Source: an uncultured Chlorobiaceae bacterium | GTDB taxonomy: Bacteria > Bacteroidota > Chlorobiia > Chlorobiales > Chlorobiaceae | DNA: 50,077 nucleotides | Assembly: GCA_903851385.1 (NCBI GenBank) | Contig: CAINOC010000032.1 | Span: forward strand, 1-50,077 | Direction of reading: 5' to 3' | Part shown: positions 34,725-42,686 of the stretch, piece after piece | Layout: the number at the start of each line of letters is the position of its first letter | How positions within the stretch are numbered: the stretch's first letter is position 1 | Made by a program: the position numbers and the translations under genes | The notes under the pieces: model-generated | Told to the model about the DNA's origin: nothing | Databases searched by the model: none | Seen by the model: only the letters and a program-made list of their open reading frames with translations

Positions 34725-36018
34725 TATCATTTGTTTCGAGTTCTGCAAGGGCTCGCGTAGCGCCGTAGTGGTCGTCCGAATCAATAGCGGATAGTCGGCG
34801 CCAGGTGCTGCAGGAGCCGATTTTGTCGCCCATTTGCAGCTGAACCAAGGCCAGACGCCGGAGGATTCTGCACTTCACAACAGGTTCATTCTGAATTTCC
34901 GGATCGTCGAACGCAGCTTCCAAAGCATTCCGTGCTTCATCATAACGCCCTGCCAGCGAAAGCGCATATCCTAGATGAATGCGTTGAAGATATCTGTGTG
35001 AGAGGATTTCCAGAGCACCGTTTGAATCTTTAAAAGTTTGGAGATCGCTTTCATGCAGACTGAGAAGAGTCTCAAGTTCTTGGGCTGAAATTTCCGGCAC
35101 CTTCATTCTGATATTCACCAGAGCCAAGAAATGGCGTGCAGAATTAAAACCAGGATCGAACTCAAGTGAACGTAACAATTTCTGTTTGGCTTGGAGGTAC
35201 CGGTTATGCGATCGTCCCAATCGGTCTTCCTCCTCTCCCTGTTCGAAAAGAATTTCAGCCTGATGGAAAAGGATTCTGTGTCTGATGGCTTTATTGATTG
35301 GTCTGTCAAGCGCTTTTTCATATACATGATACGCAGTGTCATACCGCTGCGCAAGCTGGCAGGCACTTCCTAATGGGAAGTACAGTTCCGCCAGCGGATA
35401 AATCGCCGCTGATCGCTTAAATGAGTTTATCGCCTTTTCTGCAAACCCTTGTTCAAGCTGTGTTTTCCCGAGGAGAAAATGATACTGAGGAACGGTGTCC
35501 GGTTCCAGCTTTACAGCTCGTTCCAATACAGACACGGCTTCATCATGCCGCTGGAGGCGGAAGAGGGCAAGTCCGAGGTGATACCAAAGCTCCGGCGCCC
35601 GCTCATGGATTTGTACGGACTTTCTCAGTACAGATTCCGCCGCGTTCAGATTGCCTGTTTCAATGAAAAGTTTTCCCAGGAGCAGCCGGGATTGCCAGTG
35701 CTCGGGATGCTGTTCGATTACCAATTCCAATTTTAATCGAGCCTCATTATACCGTTTGGATTCGAAAAGGCCGGCACAAAGCAGTTGGCGGACATTTGGA
35801 GAATCCTGCCCAGAGAAGATTGCACTCTCGAGACATTTAACTGAGTTCGTAAAGTTGCCTTCGTTGTGGTAAATACTGCCGAGTAGGACGCAGGCCTCAC
35901 CGCGATCATTGCCCGTGCGAAGGCAGTTGGCAAGATGATGCTTGGCTCGTGCGTAATCACCTTTTTCGAAGCATCTTCTTCCTGCGATCAGACTGTTAGA
36001 ACCCGATGATGAGGTCAT
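34708..36018 (-). CDS. tetratricopeptide-repeat protein
   Basis: A 436-aa protein of about ten TPR units (for example EACVLLGSIYHNEGN, PELWYHLGLALFRLQRHDEA and AELYFPLGSACQLAQRYDTA). TPR arrays mediate protein-protein binding. No signal peptide or membrane segment is present, so it is a cytoplasmic scaffold candidate for the surrounding enzymes. The ATG overlaps the stop of the short upstream ORF (ATGA), and its own end overlaps the M24-like gene, showing tight coupling. Confidence 0.88.
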   Translation of the reverse strand: MTSSSGSNSLIAGRRCFEKGDYARAKHHLANCLRTGNDRGEACVLLGSIYHNEGNFTNSVKCLESAIFSGQDSPNVRQLLCAGLFESKRYNEARLKLELVIEQHPEHWQSRLLLGKLFIETGNLNAAESVLRKSVQIHERAPELWYHLGLALFRLQRHDEAVSVLERAVKLEPDTVPQYHFLLGKTQLEQGFAEKAINSFKRSAAIYPLAELYFPLGSACQLAQRYDTAYHVYEKALDRPINKAIRHRILFHQAEILFEQGEEEDRLGRSHNRYLQAKQKLLRSLEFDPGFNSARHFLALVNIRMKVPEISAQELETLLSLHESDLQTFKDSNGALEILSHRYLQRIHLGYALSLAGRYDEARNALEAAFDDPEIQNEPVVKCRILRRLALVQLQMGDKIGSCSTWRRLSAIDSDDHYGATRALAELETNDNESDG

Positions 36019-36164
36019 AGGCAGACTTCCCCCTGCATTTTGTTGTTAGTATCGCCGTCGATTTCATTGACAACACAGCCGATGTGTTCTGCCATGATTC
36101 TCCACTTGTCCGCGCCCAATGCTTCGAGGTTTCGCATAAACCGCTGCTTTTCTTCGAATTCCAA
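36015..36164 (-). CDS. 49-aa ORF between B12-radical SAM and TPR genes
   Basis: Starting at TTG 36164 (or ATG 36137 for 40 aa), it ends with a TGA overlapping the TPR start (ATGA), as expected for a translated operon member. It lies in the same frame as the preceding radical SAM gene, separated only by TAG at 36170-36168. It begins EFEEKQRFMRN and ends KMQGEVCL with two cysteines. It may be a precursor or small partner peptide, or the C-terminal tail of the radical SAM protein cut off by a nonsense codon. Confidence 0.45.
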   Translation of the reverse strand: MEFEEKQRFMRNLEALGADKWRIMAEHIGCVVNEIDGDTNNKMQGEVCL

Positions 36165-36167
36165 TCC

Positions 36168-37454
36168 CTAGATATGGTAGAACGGAACAAATATTTCCGA
36201 ATGTCGTCGAATTATTTCTTCAACTTCAGGAGGAAGAAATCTGCGCGGGACTTCTAAAAAATGATATGGCAAGGAAGTTGAGTAAGCGATATTGTGTACG
36301 TATTGTGTAAACAGCGGAGCACCCGGCCGAAGAGAAAAATGAGGGCGTTGAACACGGGCGCCCAAATTACCGAACTCTGTCATAAGCAAGATGGAATCGA
36401 AGAAGTCTTCCATGGTTTCAAATGGCAGCCCCCAAACGAACGAAGCATAGACATGGGGGAAAATCTTTACCGCTTGCGAGATCACTTCACGCGCCTGCGC
36501 AACGGTAAATCGTTTGTCGATTCGGGAGAGCACCGAATCCGATCCCGATTCAATACCGAAGAATACAGCGGAGCAACCAGCCTCGGCCATAAGCTTCATC
36601 AGATCCGAATCCACGAGATCGACTCTAGCAAAACATTCCCAGCGGAAGTCAAGTTTTTCTGAAATGACGCGCCGGCAGAAATCCTCGACGCGTTGCCTCC
36701 GCACAACGAAGGTGTCATCACAAAGATTGATCTGGCGCTTTCCCCATCGCATTCGAAGCTCCCGGATTTCATTCATCACATTGTCGAGAGACCGATAGAT
36801 AACACCTGTTCCCCAGAATGTCGGCGATTCGCAAAAGGCGCAATGATAGGGACAGCCGCGGGAAGTGCTCACATTCACGACGGCGTATCTATTCATGTCG
36901 ATGAGATCGTATGCGGGAATAGGAAGGGTGTCGATGTCGGCGATTCTCTTCCGCGCAGGATTCTCTACGATCGAGTCGCCCTTCCTGTACACAACTCCGG
37001 CGACGGTGGAAAGCTCGCAGTTGTTCTTAAGAAGCTCCAACAGTGTTGCCTCGCCTTCCCCGCAAACGATGCAGTCAACTGCCGGAAAGGCACGGAGGAT
37101 TTGAGTTCCAACACCCGTTGGGCCTGATCCTCCAAGGATGATCGTTTTTTCTGGATGTCGGGCCTTGTATTCTTCGACAGCCATGAGCACGACAGGGAGC
37201 ATTCCTCCCATGACGCTGATCCCGATAATCGGCGATGGCGCCTGATCTTCGATAAAAGATGCAAATCGCGAAGGACGCAATTGGTCGCTCATGTCCCCGC
37301 CGGCAAGCTGATAGTCGGCAATGTTCAGAGTGACTCCATGAGACCGAAGCCATGCTGCAAGACTGAGAATTCCGAGCGGTGGAGGCTTCAGCATGCAACC
37401 ATTACGGAGGCTGGGGACTGCTGGGCCGGTATTAAGAAGTGAGATGGATTCCAA
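36168..37454 (-). CDS. B12-binding-domain radical SAM enzyme
   Basis: A 428-aa protein with an N-terminal cobalamin-binding Rossmann-like domain (KPPPLGILSLAAWLRSHG to about residue 150). The radical SAM motif is CPYHCAFC near residue 200, followed by the family's GIESGSDSVLSRI. The TTG start at 37454 is supported by AAAGGA nine bases upstream; the first internal ATG would cut into the fold. Relatives methylate unactivated carbons or rearrange substrates. It lies 44 bp downstream of the SPASM enzyme, same operon. Its TAG stop is followed by an in-frame 49-codon extension. Confidence 0.88.
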   Translation of the reverse strand: MESISLLNTGPAVPSLRNGCMLKPPPLGILSLAAWLRSHGVTLNIADYQLAGGDMSDQLRPSRFASFIEDQAPSPIIGISVMGGMLPVVLMAVEEYKARHPEKTIILGGSGPTGVGTQILRAFPAVDCIVCGEGEATLLELLKNNCELSTVAGVVYRKGDSIVENPARKRIADIDTLPIPAYDLIDMNRYAVVNVSTSRGCPYHCAFCESPTFWGTGVIYRSLDNVMNEIRELRMRWGKRQINLCDDTFVVRRQRVEDFCRRVISEKLDFRWECFARVDLVDSDLMKLMAEAGCSAVFFGIESGSDSVLSRIDKRFTVAQAREVISQAVKIFPHVYASFVWGLPFETMEDFFDSILLMTEFGNLGARVQRPHFSLRPGAPLFTQYVHNIAYSTSLPYHFLEVPRRFLPPEVEEIIRRHSEIFVPFYHI

Positions 37455-37498
37455 AACTTATATTCCTTTACAGTCGATTGATCGCGCTTCGCACGGGA

Positions 37499-38833
37499 TT
37501 ACTTTACATAATGGAATTCGACATAGCGTCGGATGGAAGCATCAGTATTGGCGCATGACGGCGTCAGCAGTTCTCTTTTGTCAAAGATGGCCTGCAGCGC
37601 ACACCCTCCTCCACAAACCAGCGAATAACCGCAATGCGTACAACCCTCGATGTTCATGACCGAGCGGTTGCGCATTTCATCGTACAGAGGAAAGAACTCC
37701 AGTTCCGGTACATATCTGCCGGCGGCGAGTTCCGGCATACCGCATGCCTCGATGCAGGAGTAAATGTGTCCATATCCATCCAGGTGAAAACTTTTTCCGA
37801 CTGCCGCCTCACAGTGGTCGAAGCGTGGAATAAATGCCTTCCCCTCGTGCAACAATCTCTGGAAGTGGTGGACGCTCGACCACCCATCCAGCGACCATCG
37901 CTTCAGCTTCGGAAGTTGCGACATCGCTACGAGTACCTGATCGAAGATAATGTCATGTCGTTCGTCTTCCTGAAACCCTCCGCACGCCCGTTCGTGAACG
38001 GGTGCGAGACTCAATTCAACGGTTTCACGATCAATCCAGCCTTGCCGTTCGGCGAGGTCGACAAGATCTGGAAGGCAGTGGATGTTGCGGTCGTCGAGAT
38101 TCGTTCTAATGCCCATCTTGATACCCGCCTCGATGGCTCTGTTGATATTCTCGACGATCGTATGGAACGTGCCACCGTATGAATTCGTGTGCCGGCGCTG
38201 GTTATGGATCTCCTCCGGCCCGTCGATGGTGACTTGAATTCCCGAGGGACGGAAGCGCTCGAATGTGGGAAGATGGGCATCCAATGAGACGCCGTTGGAA
38301 ATGATCGGTCCGTTGACCCATCCACGTTCAGCCACTTCACGAAAGATTTCTTCAACGAGCCCGACATTCTGCCGAAGAAGCGGTTCCCCTCCAAAGAGAG
38401 CCACAACAGGGCGCGAGCGTGTATCGGGGAATCTTTCGCGAATCTGATCCATTGCTTTGAAGAGAGCAGAGAGATGCGATGTATCAATCGACCCGTCGAG
38501 AGCTTTTGCAGAGCTTTGAAAACAATAATCGCACGCAAGGTCGCAGCGATATGTCAGTACAATGTAAAAAATCAAAGGCCGGATTTCTCGTTTAAATCGA
38601 TCGTATCCCGTGTACAGTTGTTGAATCAAATCAAGCTCATCCTGTTCGCTCGAGTAAATATAACCTCGGTCTGACAAGTAAGCGAGAAGTTCTTCGTTTC
38701 CTGAAGTTCCGAGCTTCTCATCTTCTGACAACACGTCGGAATCGACAACGTCAATAGCAGACGTGATCGTATTGTACAATACGATCACGTCCTCATGAAT
38801 TCTGAATTTTTTAGTATAACGGCTAGTGTACAT
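37499..38833 (-). CDS. radical SAM/SPASM peptide-maturase-like enzyme
   Basis: About 444 aa from ATG 38833 (AGGA just upstream; the frame extends to 38902). The N-terminal MYTSRYTKKFRIHEDVIVLY resembles the start of RiPP-maturing radical SAM enzymes. The catalytic motif is CDLACDYC (C97, C101, C104). The SPASM region near the C-terminus carries CEACG, then CTHCGYSLVCGGGC and a final Cys before the last helix, enough to bind auxiliary Fe-S clusters. Such enzymes crosslink or oxidise peptide side chains. It is 120 bp downstream of the 113-aa gene. Confidence 0.9.
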   Translation of the reverse strand: MYTSRYTKKFRIHEDVIVLYNTITSAIDVVDSDVLSEDEKLGTSGNEELLAYLSDRGYIYSSEQDELDLIQQLYTGYDRFKREIRPLIFYIVLTYRCDLACDYCFQSSAKALDGSIDTSHLSALFKAMDQIRERFPDTRSRPVVALFGGEPLLRQNVGLVEEIFREVAERGWVNGPIISNGVSLDAHLPTFERFRPSGIQVTIDGPEEIHNQRRHTNSYGGTFHTIVENINRAIEAGIKMGIRTNLDDRNIHCLPDLVDLAERQGWIDRETVELSLAPVHERACGGFQEDERHDIIFDQVLVAMSQLPKLKRWSLDGWSSVHHFQRLLHEGKAFIPRFDHCEAAVGKSFHLDGYGHIYSCIEACGMPELAAGRYVPELEFFPLYDEMRNRSVMNIEGCTHCGYSLVCGGGCALQAIFDKRELLTPSCANTDASIRRYVEFHYVK

Positions 38834-38953
38834 GCTTCCTATTGCAGGTGAATGAAACTTCCGGCGCAGTCTCATCATTGCATGCGATGACTGCGCGCCC
38901 AACCGTTCAGGAACACCGAACCGAGATGTTCTCTCTACCCGAACATGCTAGGG

Positions 38954-39295
38954 TCATTCGATGTCTTCGAACAGAATTTCTGCCGCTTCGCAGCAATGCA
39001 TCGTCGATGCATCGATCCTGTTGAGCAAATCCAACCTTTGATCGAGATTAAGCTTGAGCATTGAATCCTCGGTGGAATCAGTTCTCTGAGGAGTATCATC
39101 GAATGCCTCAATCTCACTATGCTCGAGAATAGGGAGTCGAGTATGAGGCATCACCTCCTCTCCACCCGGCTCCATCTCGTAGACTCCAAATTTCGCCAAC
39201 ACCTGATAGACTCGCGCCTTGTCAATCCCTGAAAGTTTGACGTAGACAGGATCTCCCTCATCGGTGTACTTCTTGATCACGATTCCAGCTCCCAT
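38954..39295 (-). CDS. 113-aa protein heading the radical SAM operon
   Basis: ATG 39295 is preceded by GGAG six bases upstream, better than the in-frame start at 39340. The N-terminal 45 residues look folded (GIVIKKYTDEGDPVYVKLSG onward). The rest is acidic, with a C-terminus containing vicinal cysteines (MHCCEAAEILFEDIE). Not recognised. Its place directly before the SPASM gene is where RiPP precursors or recognition proteins often lie, which makes it a candidate substrate or partner. Confidence 0.6.
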   Translation of the reverse strand: MGAGIVIKKYTDEGDPVYVKLSGIDKARVYQVLAKFGVYEMEPGGEEVMPHTRLPILEHSEIEAFDDTPQRTDSTEDSMLKLNLDQRLDLLNRIDASTMHCCEAAEILFEDIE

Positions 39296-39447
39296 GGCGG
39301 TCTCCGTTAAATTGTGGATGAAAAAATAGTGGTTTATCACCGGTCTACAACTGCTGAAAAAATAAATTTCTTTGGGTTATAATGATAAAATATAATACGT
39401 TATATTTTATCCTATTTAACTTAAAAGGCCTGCTATCTTCGATCATT

Positions 39448-39783
39448 TCAAAATTCTTCATCAAAGAATGATCGATGTACACAGGAAAAGCCGTCCTTGC
39501 TCAGCCGCTTGAACACCTGCGGCTTCATCAATTTTGCCTTTGCGTCAAGCGGGACAACGGCAATTACAAGGTTCAATCGTTCAGCTGTCTTGATCAATAT
39601 CTCTGCCTGTTCTTTGCACAACTGACATATCGGGAAAGTCTTCGTGATAACACGATATGTCAGCTCGGCAAGCAGAACAAACGGTATCACATGGGCATCC
39701 GTGGCAAGATCACCCAAAGCACGCTGGCCTACGCAAACGCAACATGAGACTGGCGAATCTATCAGGACTTCTTGATTCATCAT
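39448..39783 (-). CDS. hypothetical protein with two CxxC pairs
   Basis: A 111-aa protein with CCVC near residue 14 and CQLC near residue 54, spaced as in small zinc ribbons. The C-terminal half is basic. Its start codon (39783) falls on the edge of the IS4 transposase remnant, so the N-terminus may have been lost to insertion. Not recognised. Confidence 0.5.
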   Translation of the reverse strand: MMNQEVLIDSPVSCCVCVGQRALGDLATDAHVIPFVLLAELTYRVITKTFPICQLCKEQAEILIKTAERLNLVIAVVPLDAKAKLMKPQVFKRLSKDGFSCVHRSFFDEEF

Positions 39784-40056
39784 TCCAGAGAACTCTACAG
39801 CAAAGATGCTTATGGTGTCAGTCTGAAGGAAACGGTGTACGCACTGGATTTAACCACCATCGATCTCTGTCTTGCGCTGTTTCTATGGACAAAGTTCAGA
39901 ACACACAATGGTGCTGTTAATATGAATACTTTGAAATACTTACAAGGTAACATCCCATCCTTTGTCGCCATTACTGATGGCAGGGGTTCATGATGTAAAT
40001 ATGCTTGATGTGCTCATCATTGAAGAGGGTTCTTATTTTGAGCATCAATGTATTTA
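39772..40056 (+). pseudogene. IS4-family transposase remnant
   Basis: The frame from 39772 reads KDAYGVSLKETVYALD, LTTIDLCLALF and GNIPSFVAITDGRG, the first-Asp to second-Asp region of IS4-group DDE transposases. Near 39985-39990 the frame shifts, and continuation in the next frame gives VHDVNMLDVLIIEEGSYF before a stop at 40054-40056. Both ends are missing and a frameshift is present, so it is dead. Confidence 0.8.
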
Positions 40057-40181
40057 AACAAGTCAATATTATAAGTTAGTTACCAATTCTGTCTGTACAA
40101 TTACAGAGGTCTATACCTATAACTAATTGAATTTACTTGACTGATAATTGTGAGGTAGTTTTGGCTTATGTGAAAAAGCCT

Positions 40182-40400
40182 CTAAAGCAACTCAATGATG
40201 TCTCTATCGTCCTGCTCTTCCGGGAGCGTTCCCGGGTAGTATGATATTACGAGTCTTTTATTGCCGGACTCGAAGTCTTCTGGGCGACACACACCCGTCG
40301 AAACTAAAACGTCCTTCCAGACCAGCCATTGCTCCTCGTTAAGATCGAGTAGTTTAAAATCATCCGACTGTTCCGCATTGCGTATTTTCAGTTGATACAT
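40182..40400 (-). CDS. 72-aa hypothetical protein
   Basis: A small acidic protein, MYQLKIRNAEQSDDFKLL to EQDDRDIIELL, with one cysteine. It has protein-like composition and a clean frame in AT-rich surroundings, but no clear Shine-Dalgarno. Same strand as the radical SAM operon, about 0.9 kb upstream of it and separated by the IS4 remnant. Function unknown. Confidence 0.5.
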   Translation of the reverse strand: MYQLKIRNAEQSDDFKLLDLNEEQWLVWKDVLVSTGVCRPEDFESGNKRLVISYYPGTLPEEQDDRDIIELL

Positions 40401-40715
40401 CTCTTAGCTATCTCCTCGGTAGCGTGCATATAATATTACTATTTAAATTTATTACTTTAGTCTCAGTTCTGCAAGAGCTTTGGAGTATTGTCTGTTTTTT
40501 CTTAGTTAAAAAATTGTTTCCAATGTGTTGTTTCCATTAACCTTGTTTTCACTAAGTTGAGCGATTCTGGATAAAAAAACTCCATACTGAACAGATAAAG
40601 TGTTACCCTATAATAGGTAATTGATTGGTAATTTATTATCGATTTTTTTACCAAGCAAAGCTTTGGGGAATACATCTCATAGAGATTCAATAAAAAAAAG
40701 TTTTAGCCCTCAGGC
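40401..40715. other. AT-rich intergenic region
   Basis: Very AT-rich, with no supported gene, RNA or repeat on either strand. It may hold the promoter for the minus-strand 72-aa gene. Confidence 0.5.
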
Positions 40716-40952
40716 GTGGGGATTTTTAGTCTTGATCAGACCAAATCGCTCAATTCAGGTTTTCATTTGTTCCGTTTGGTGACAACATCGCATCGTTCTA
40801 TTTTGATTTCCATCGCACATGCGGTCATTGTTTTCAAACCTTTTACGAGTCGTTGGGGTGAATGGGAACAACATGATGATGAGGGATACAGTATTGAATA
40901 CAGATTTTTGCGAGAGGATAATTACCAACCAATTTATGGATTGGAAATATGA
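40716..40952 (+). CDS. possible small ORF coupled to aldo/keto reductase
   Basis: From GTG 40716, 78 codons ending at a TGA that overlaps the ATG of the aldo/keto reductase gene (ATGA). The C-terminal part (WGEWEQHDDEGYSIEYRFL) looks protein-like; the first half does not. It may be a short upstream gene or the 3' remnant of one. Confidence 0.3.
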   Translation: MGIFSLDQTKSLNSGFHLFRLVTTSHRSILISIAHAVIVFKPFTSRWGEWEQHDDEGYSIEYRFLREDNYQPIYGLEI

Positions 40953-41938
40953 AGACAAACGGAAATGATTCCGGATCATTCGATGAGCAACACACACCGG
41001 ATGCGTATAGCTCGATTGAAGGGAAGTACTTTTCCCTCTCTGAGAAAAGACAAAGAACGCTCGGGCGCACAGGGCTCCGCATCAGCGAGATAGGATTCGG
41101 CTGCTGTGCGATCGGAGGCGGTTTGCATGGGACTTGGGAATACGGCCCAACCAATGACGACGATTCGTTAGCTGCGTTACAGAAAGCTCTCGAACTTGGA
41201 TGTACGTTTTTCGATACAGCCGATGTCTACGGCAACGGTCATTCGGAACATTTGCTTGGCAGCATTGTACGCGGGTCTGTTCGCAGCAAGGTCATAGTCG
41301 CTACAAAAGTCGGATATATTCCTGGCAACAACACCCAGGATTTCAGCGGCAGACACCTGCAACAGGCGCTGGAAGGAAGCCTTCTCAGGCTGAACACGGA
41401 GTACGTCGACATTCTCCAATTACACAATCCACCTCCGGAAATCTTGGGAGATTCGGAATTAATAAACACTGTCGACTTAATCAAACGCAGCGGGAAAGCA
41501 AGACATGTTGGAGTGTCCGTCCTCCATCATACGCACATTTCTGCTTGCCTCGATGCGGGTTGGGTGGAAACCGTGCAGGTACGATACAACCTGCTCGACC
41601 TCGATTCGAAGTTTTCTCTTCACAAGGCGGCCGAAGCGGGATTGGGCGTGATCGCTCGCGAGCCTCTTGCGAACGGTTGCCTTTGTGGCATAAGGGGACC
41701 GGATTCCGTCTTTGGTGTCAATGATTTTCGCAGCATATGGTCGAGGCAGCATCTGCTGGAATTGCATGATCGAGTAGAGCAAATTAAAAAAACCGTGCCG
41801 GCGGGACAATCTTTTGCGAGGCATGCCATCTCATCAGTGCTGGAAGAATCCGCTTTATCTGTTGCTATCGTCGGGTGCAAAACAGTGGAGCACGTACGAG
41901 AAAACTTCGGCGACGCATCCTGGGTCGGCGGCGTTTGA
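40949..41938 (+). CDS. aldo/keto reductase
   Basis: A 329-aa NADP-dependent TIM-barrel oxidoreductase. The core begins RTLGRTGLRISEIGFGCC near residue 30. The catalytic tetrad is visible as Asp and Tyr in FFDTADVYGNGHSE, Lys in IVATKVGY and His in DILQLHNPP; the cofactor-binding C-terminal region is also present. A 29-residue N-terminal extension precedes the fold. Substrate unknown. It is on the opposite strand to the radical SAM operon, inside the repeat-bracketed region. Confidence 0.9.
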   Translation: MKTNGNDSGSFDEQHTPDAYSSIEGKYFSLSEKRQRTLGRTGLRISEIGFGCCAIGGGLHGTWEYGPTNDDDSLAALQKALELGCTFFDTADVYGNGHSEHLLGSIVRGSVRSKVIVATKVGYIPGNNTQDFSGRHLQQALEGSLLRLNTEYVDILQLHNPPPEILGDSELINTVDLIKRSGKARHVGVSVLHHTHISACLDAGWVETVQVRYNLLDLDSKFSLHKAAEAGLGVIAREPLANGCLCGIRGPDSVFGVNDFRSIWSRQHLLELHDRVEQIKKTVPAGQSFARHAISSVLEESALSVAIVGCKTVEHVRENFGDASWVGGV

Positions 41939-42082
41939 TATTATTCCAGCTTCGTTCAATCAATGATATCCTATTCGTAAATAACTGGGCCTTGGTTGAG
42001 GTGACATCTATATTAACATAGAGGGAAGGGTTACTGCTTGGCGTAGCTTTTTCAGAGGAATTAGATTGTTCACATTATCTTC

Positions 42083-42505
42083 TTGTTGTTCCAAGGGCCC
42101 GGAATGGAGATTAAACGCGCAGTAGCCTATAAAGCGATTGCCACGTTCAAGAAGCGCATTCGACAAATAACACGTCGATCGAGTGGACGCAGTCTGCCGG
42201 AAGTGGTGGAAGAGCTGAGGTGTTATATGCTGGGCTGGAAAGCCTACTTCAAGTTAGCACAGACGCCCGGTATATTTCAGCAACTGGATAAATGGTTACG
42301 GCACCGATTGCGCGCATTGCAACTCAAGCACTGGCGACGGGGGACAACGGTGTATCGAGAGCTACGAAAGATGGGAGCAAGTGAAATTCAGTCAGCCAAG
42401 GTGGCGGCTAATGCTCGTCGCTGGTGGCATAACAGCAGGTTAGAAATGAACCGGCTCATGCCTATCTCCCACTTTGACAGCATCGGAGTACCTCGCCTCT
42501 CATGA
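42083..42505 (+). pseudogene. group II intron maturase, C-terminal remnant
   Basis: About 140 codons corresponding to the maturase X and En-adjacent region of intron-encoded reverse transcriptases: FKKRIRQITRRSSGRSL, ELRCYMLGWKAYFKLAQTP, LDKWLRHRLRALQLKHW. The reverse transcriptase domain and intron 5' half are missing. It is directly followed by intron RNA domains V and VI. Confidence 0.85.
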
Positions 42506-42516
42506 CCTCAACTACT

Positions 42517-42596
42517 CGAACCGCCCGGCGCGGACCCGCTTGCCGTGGTGGTGTGGGAGGGGAACGGTCAGGATTTCTGACCGCCCCTATCCCGAT
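42517..42596 (+). ncRNA. group II intron domains V-VI remnant
   Basis: After the maturase stop, GAACCGCC pairs back with GGTGGTG around CGCGGACCCG, the typical domain V hairpin. This is followed by a domain VI hairpin (GGGAGGGGAACGGTC with GACCGCCCC) and the terminal CCCGAT. It marks the exact 3' end of a 5'-truncated intron. Confidence 0.75.
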
Positions 42597-42620
42597 TTTA
42601 AGCAATCCACTCTTCATTTT

Positions 42621-42660
42621 TCCTCCACTGCCAACTGCCAACTCTCTTCACTTAGCACTC
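42621..42660 (+). repeat. degenerate CTGCCAA heptamers
   Basis: Two to three CTGCCAA-type units and a CTTAGCA variant lie between the intron 3' end and the oxidoreductase stop. Same family as arrays elsewhere in the window. Confidence 0.6.
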
Positions 42661-42686
42661 TCTTTTCCCCCTCTTTTTCAAGCCCA

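Noticed and set aside
35996-36190. 64-codon minus-strand frame between the TPR and radical SAM genes
   Set aside because: A different frame of the same stretch overlaps the TPR start with ATGA and continues the radical SAM frame, which is the more convincing reading.
39475-39747. Plus-strand 90-codon ORF opposite the CxxC protein gene
   Set aside because: No motif; the minus-strand frame with two CxxC pairs has the more protein-like sequence.
40502-40690. 62-codon minus-strand ORF in the AT-rich gap
   Set aside because: Low-complexity AT-rich translation, no start signal, no recognisable pattern.
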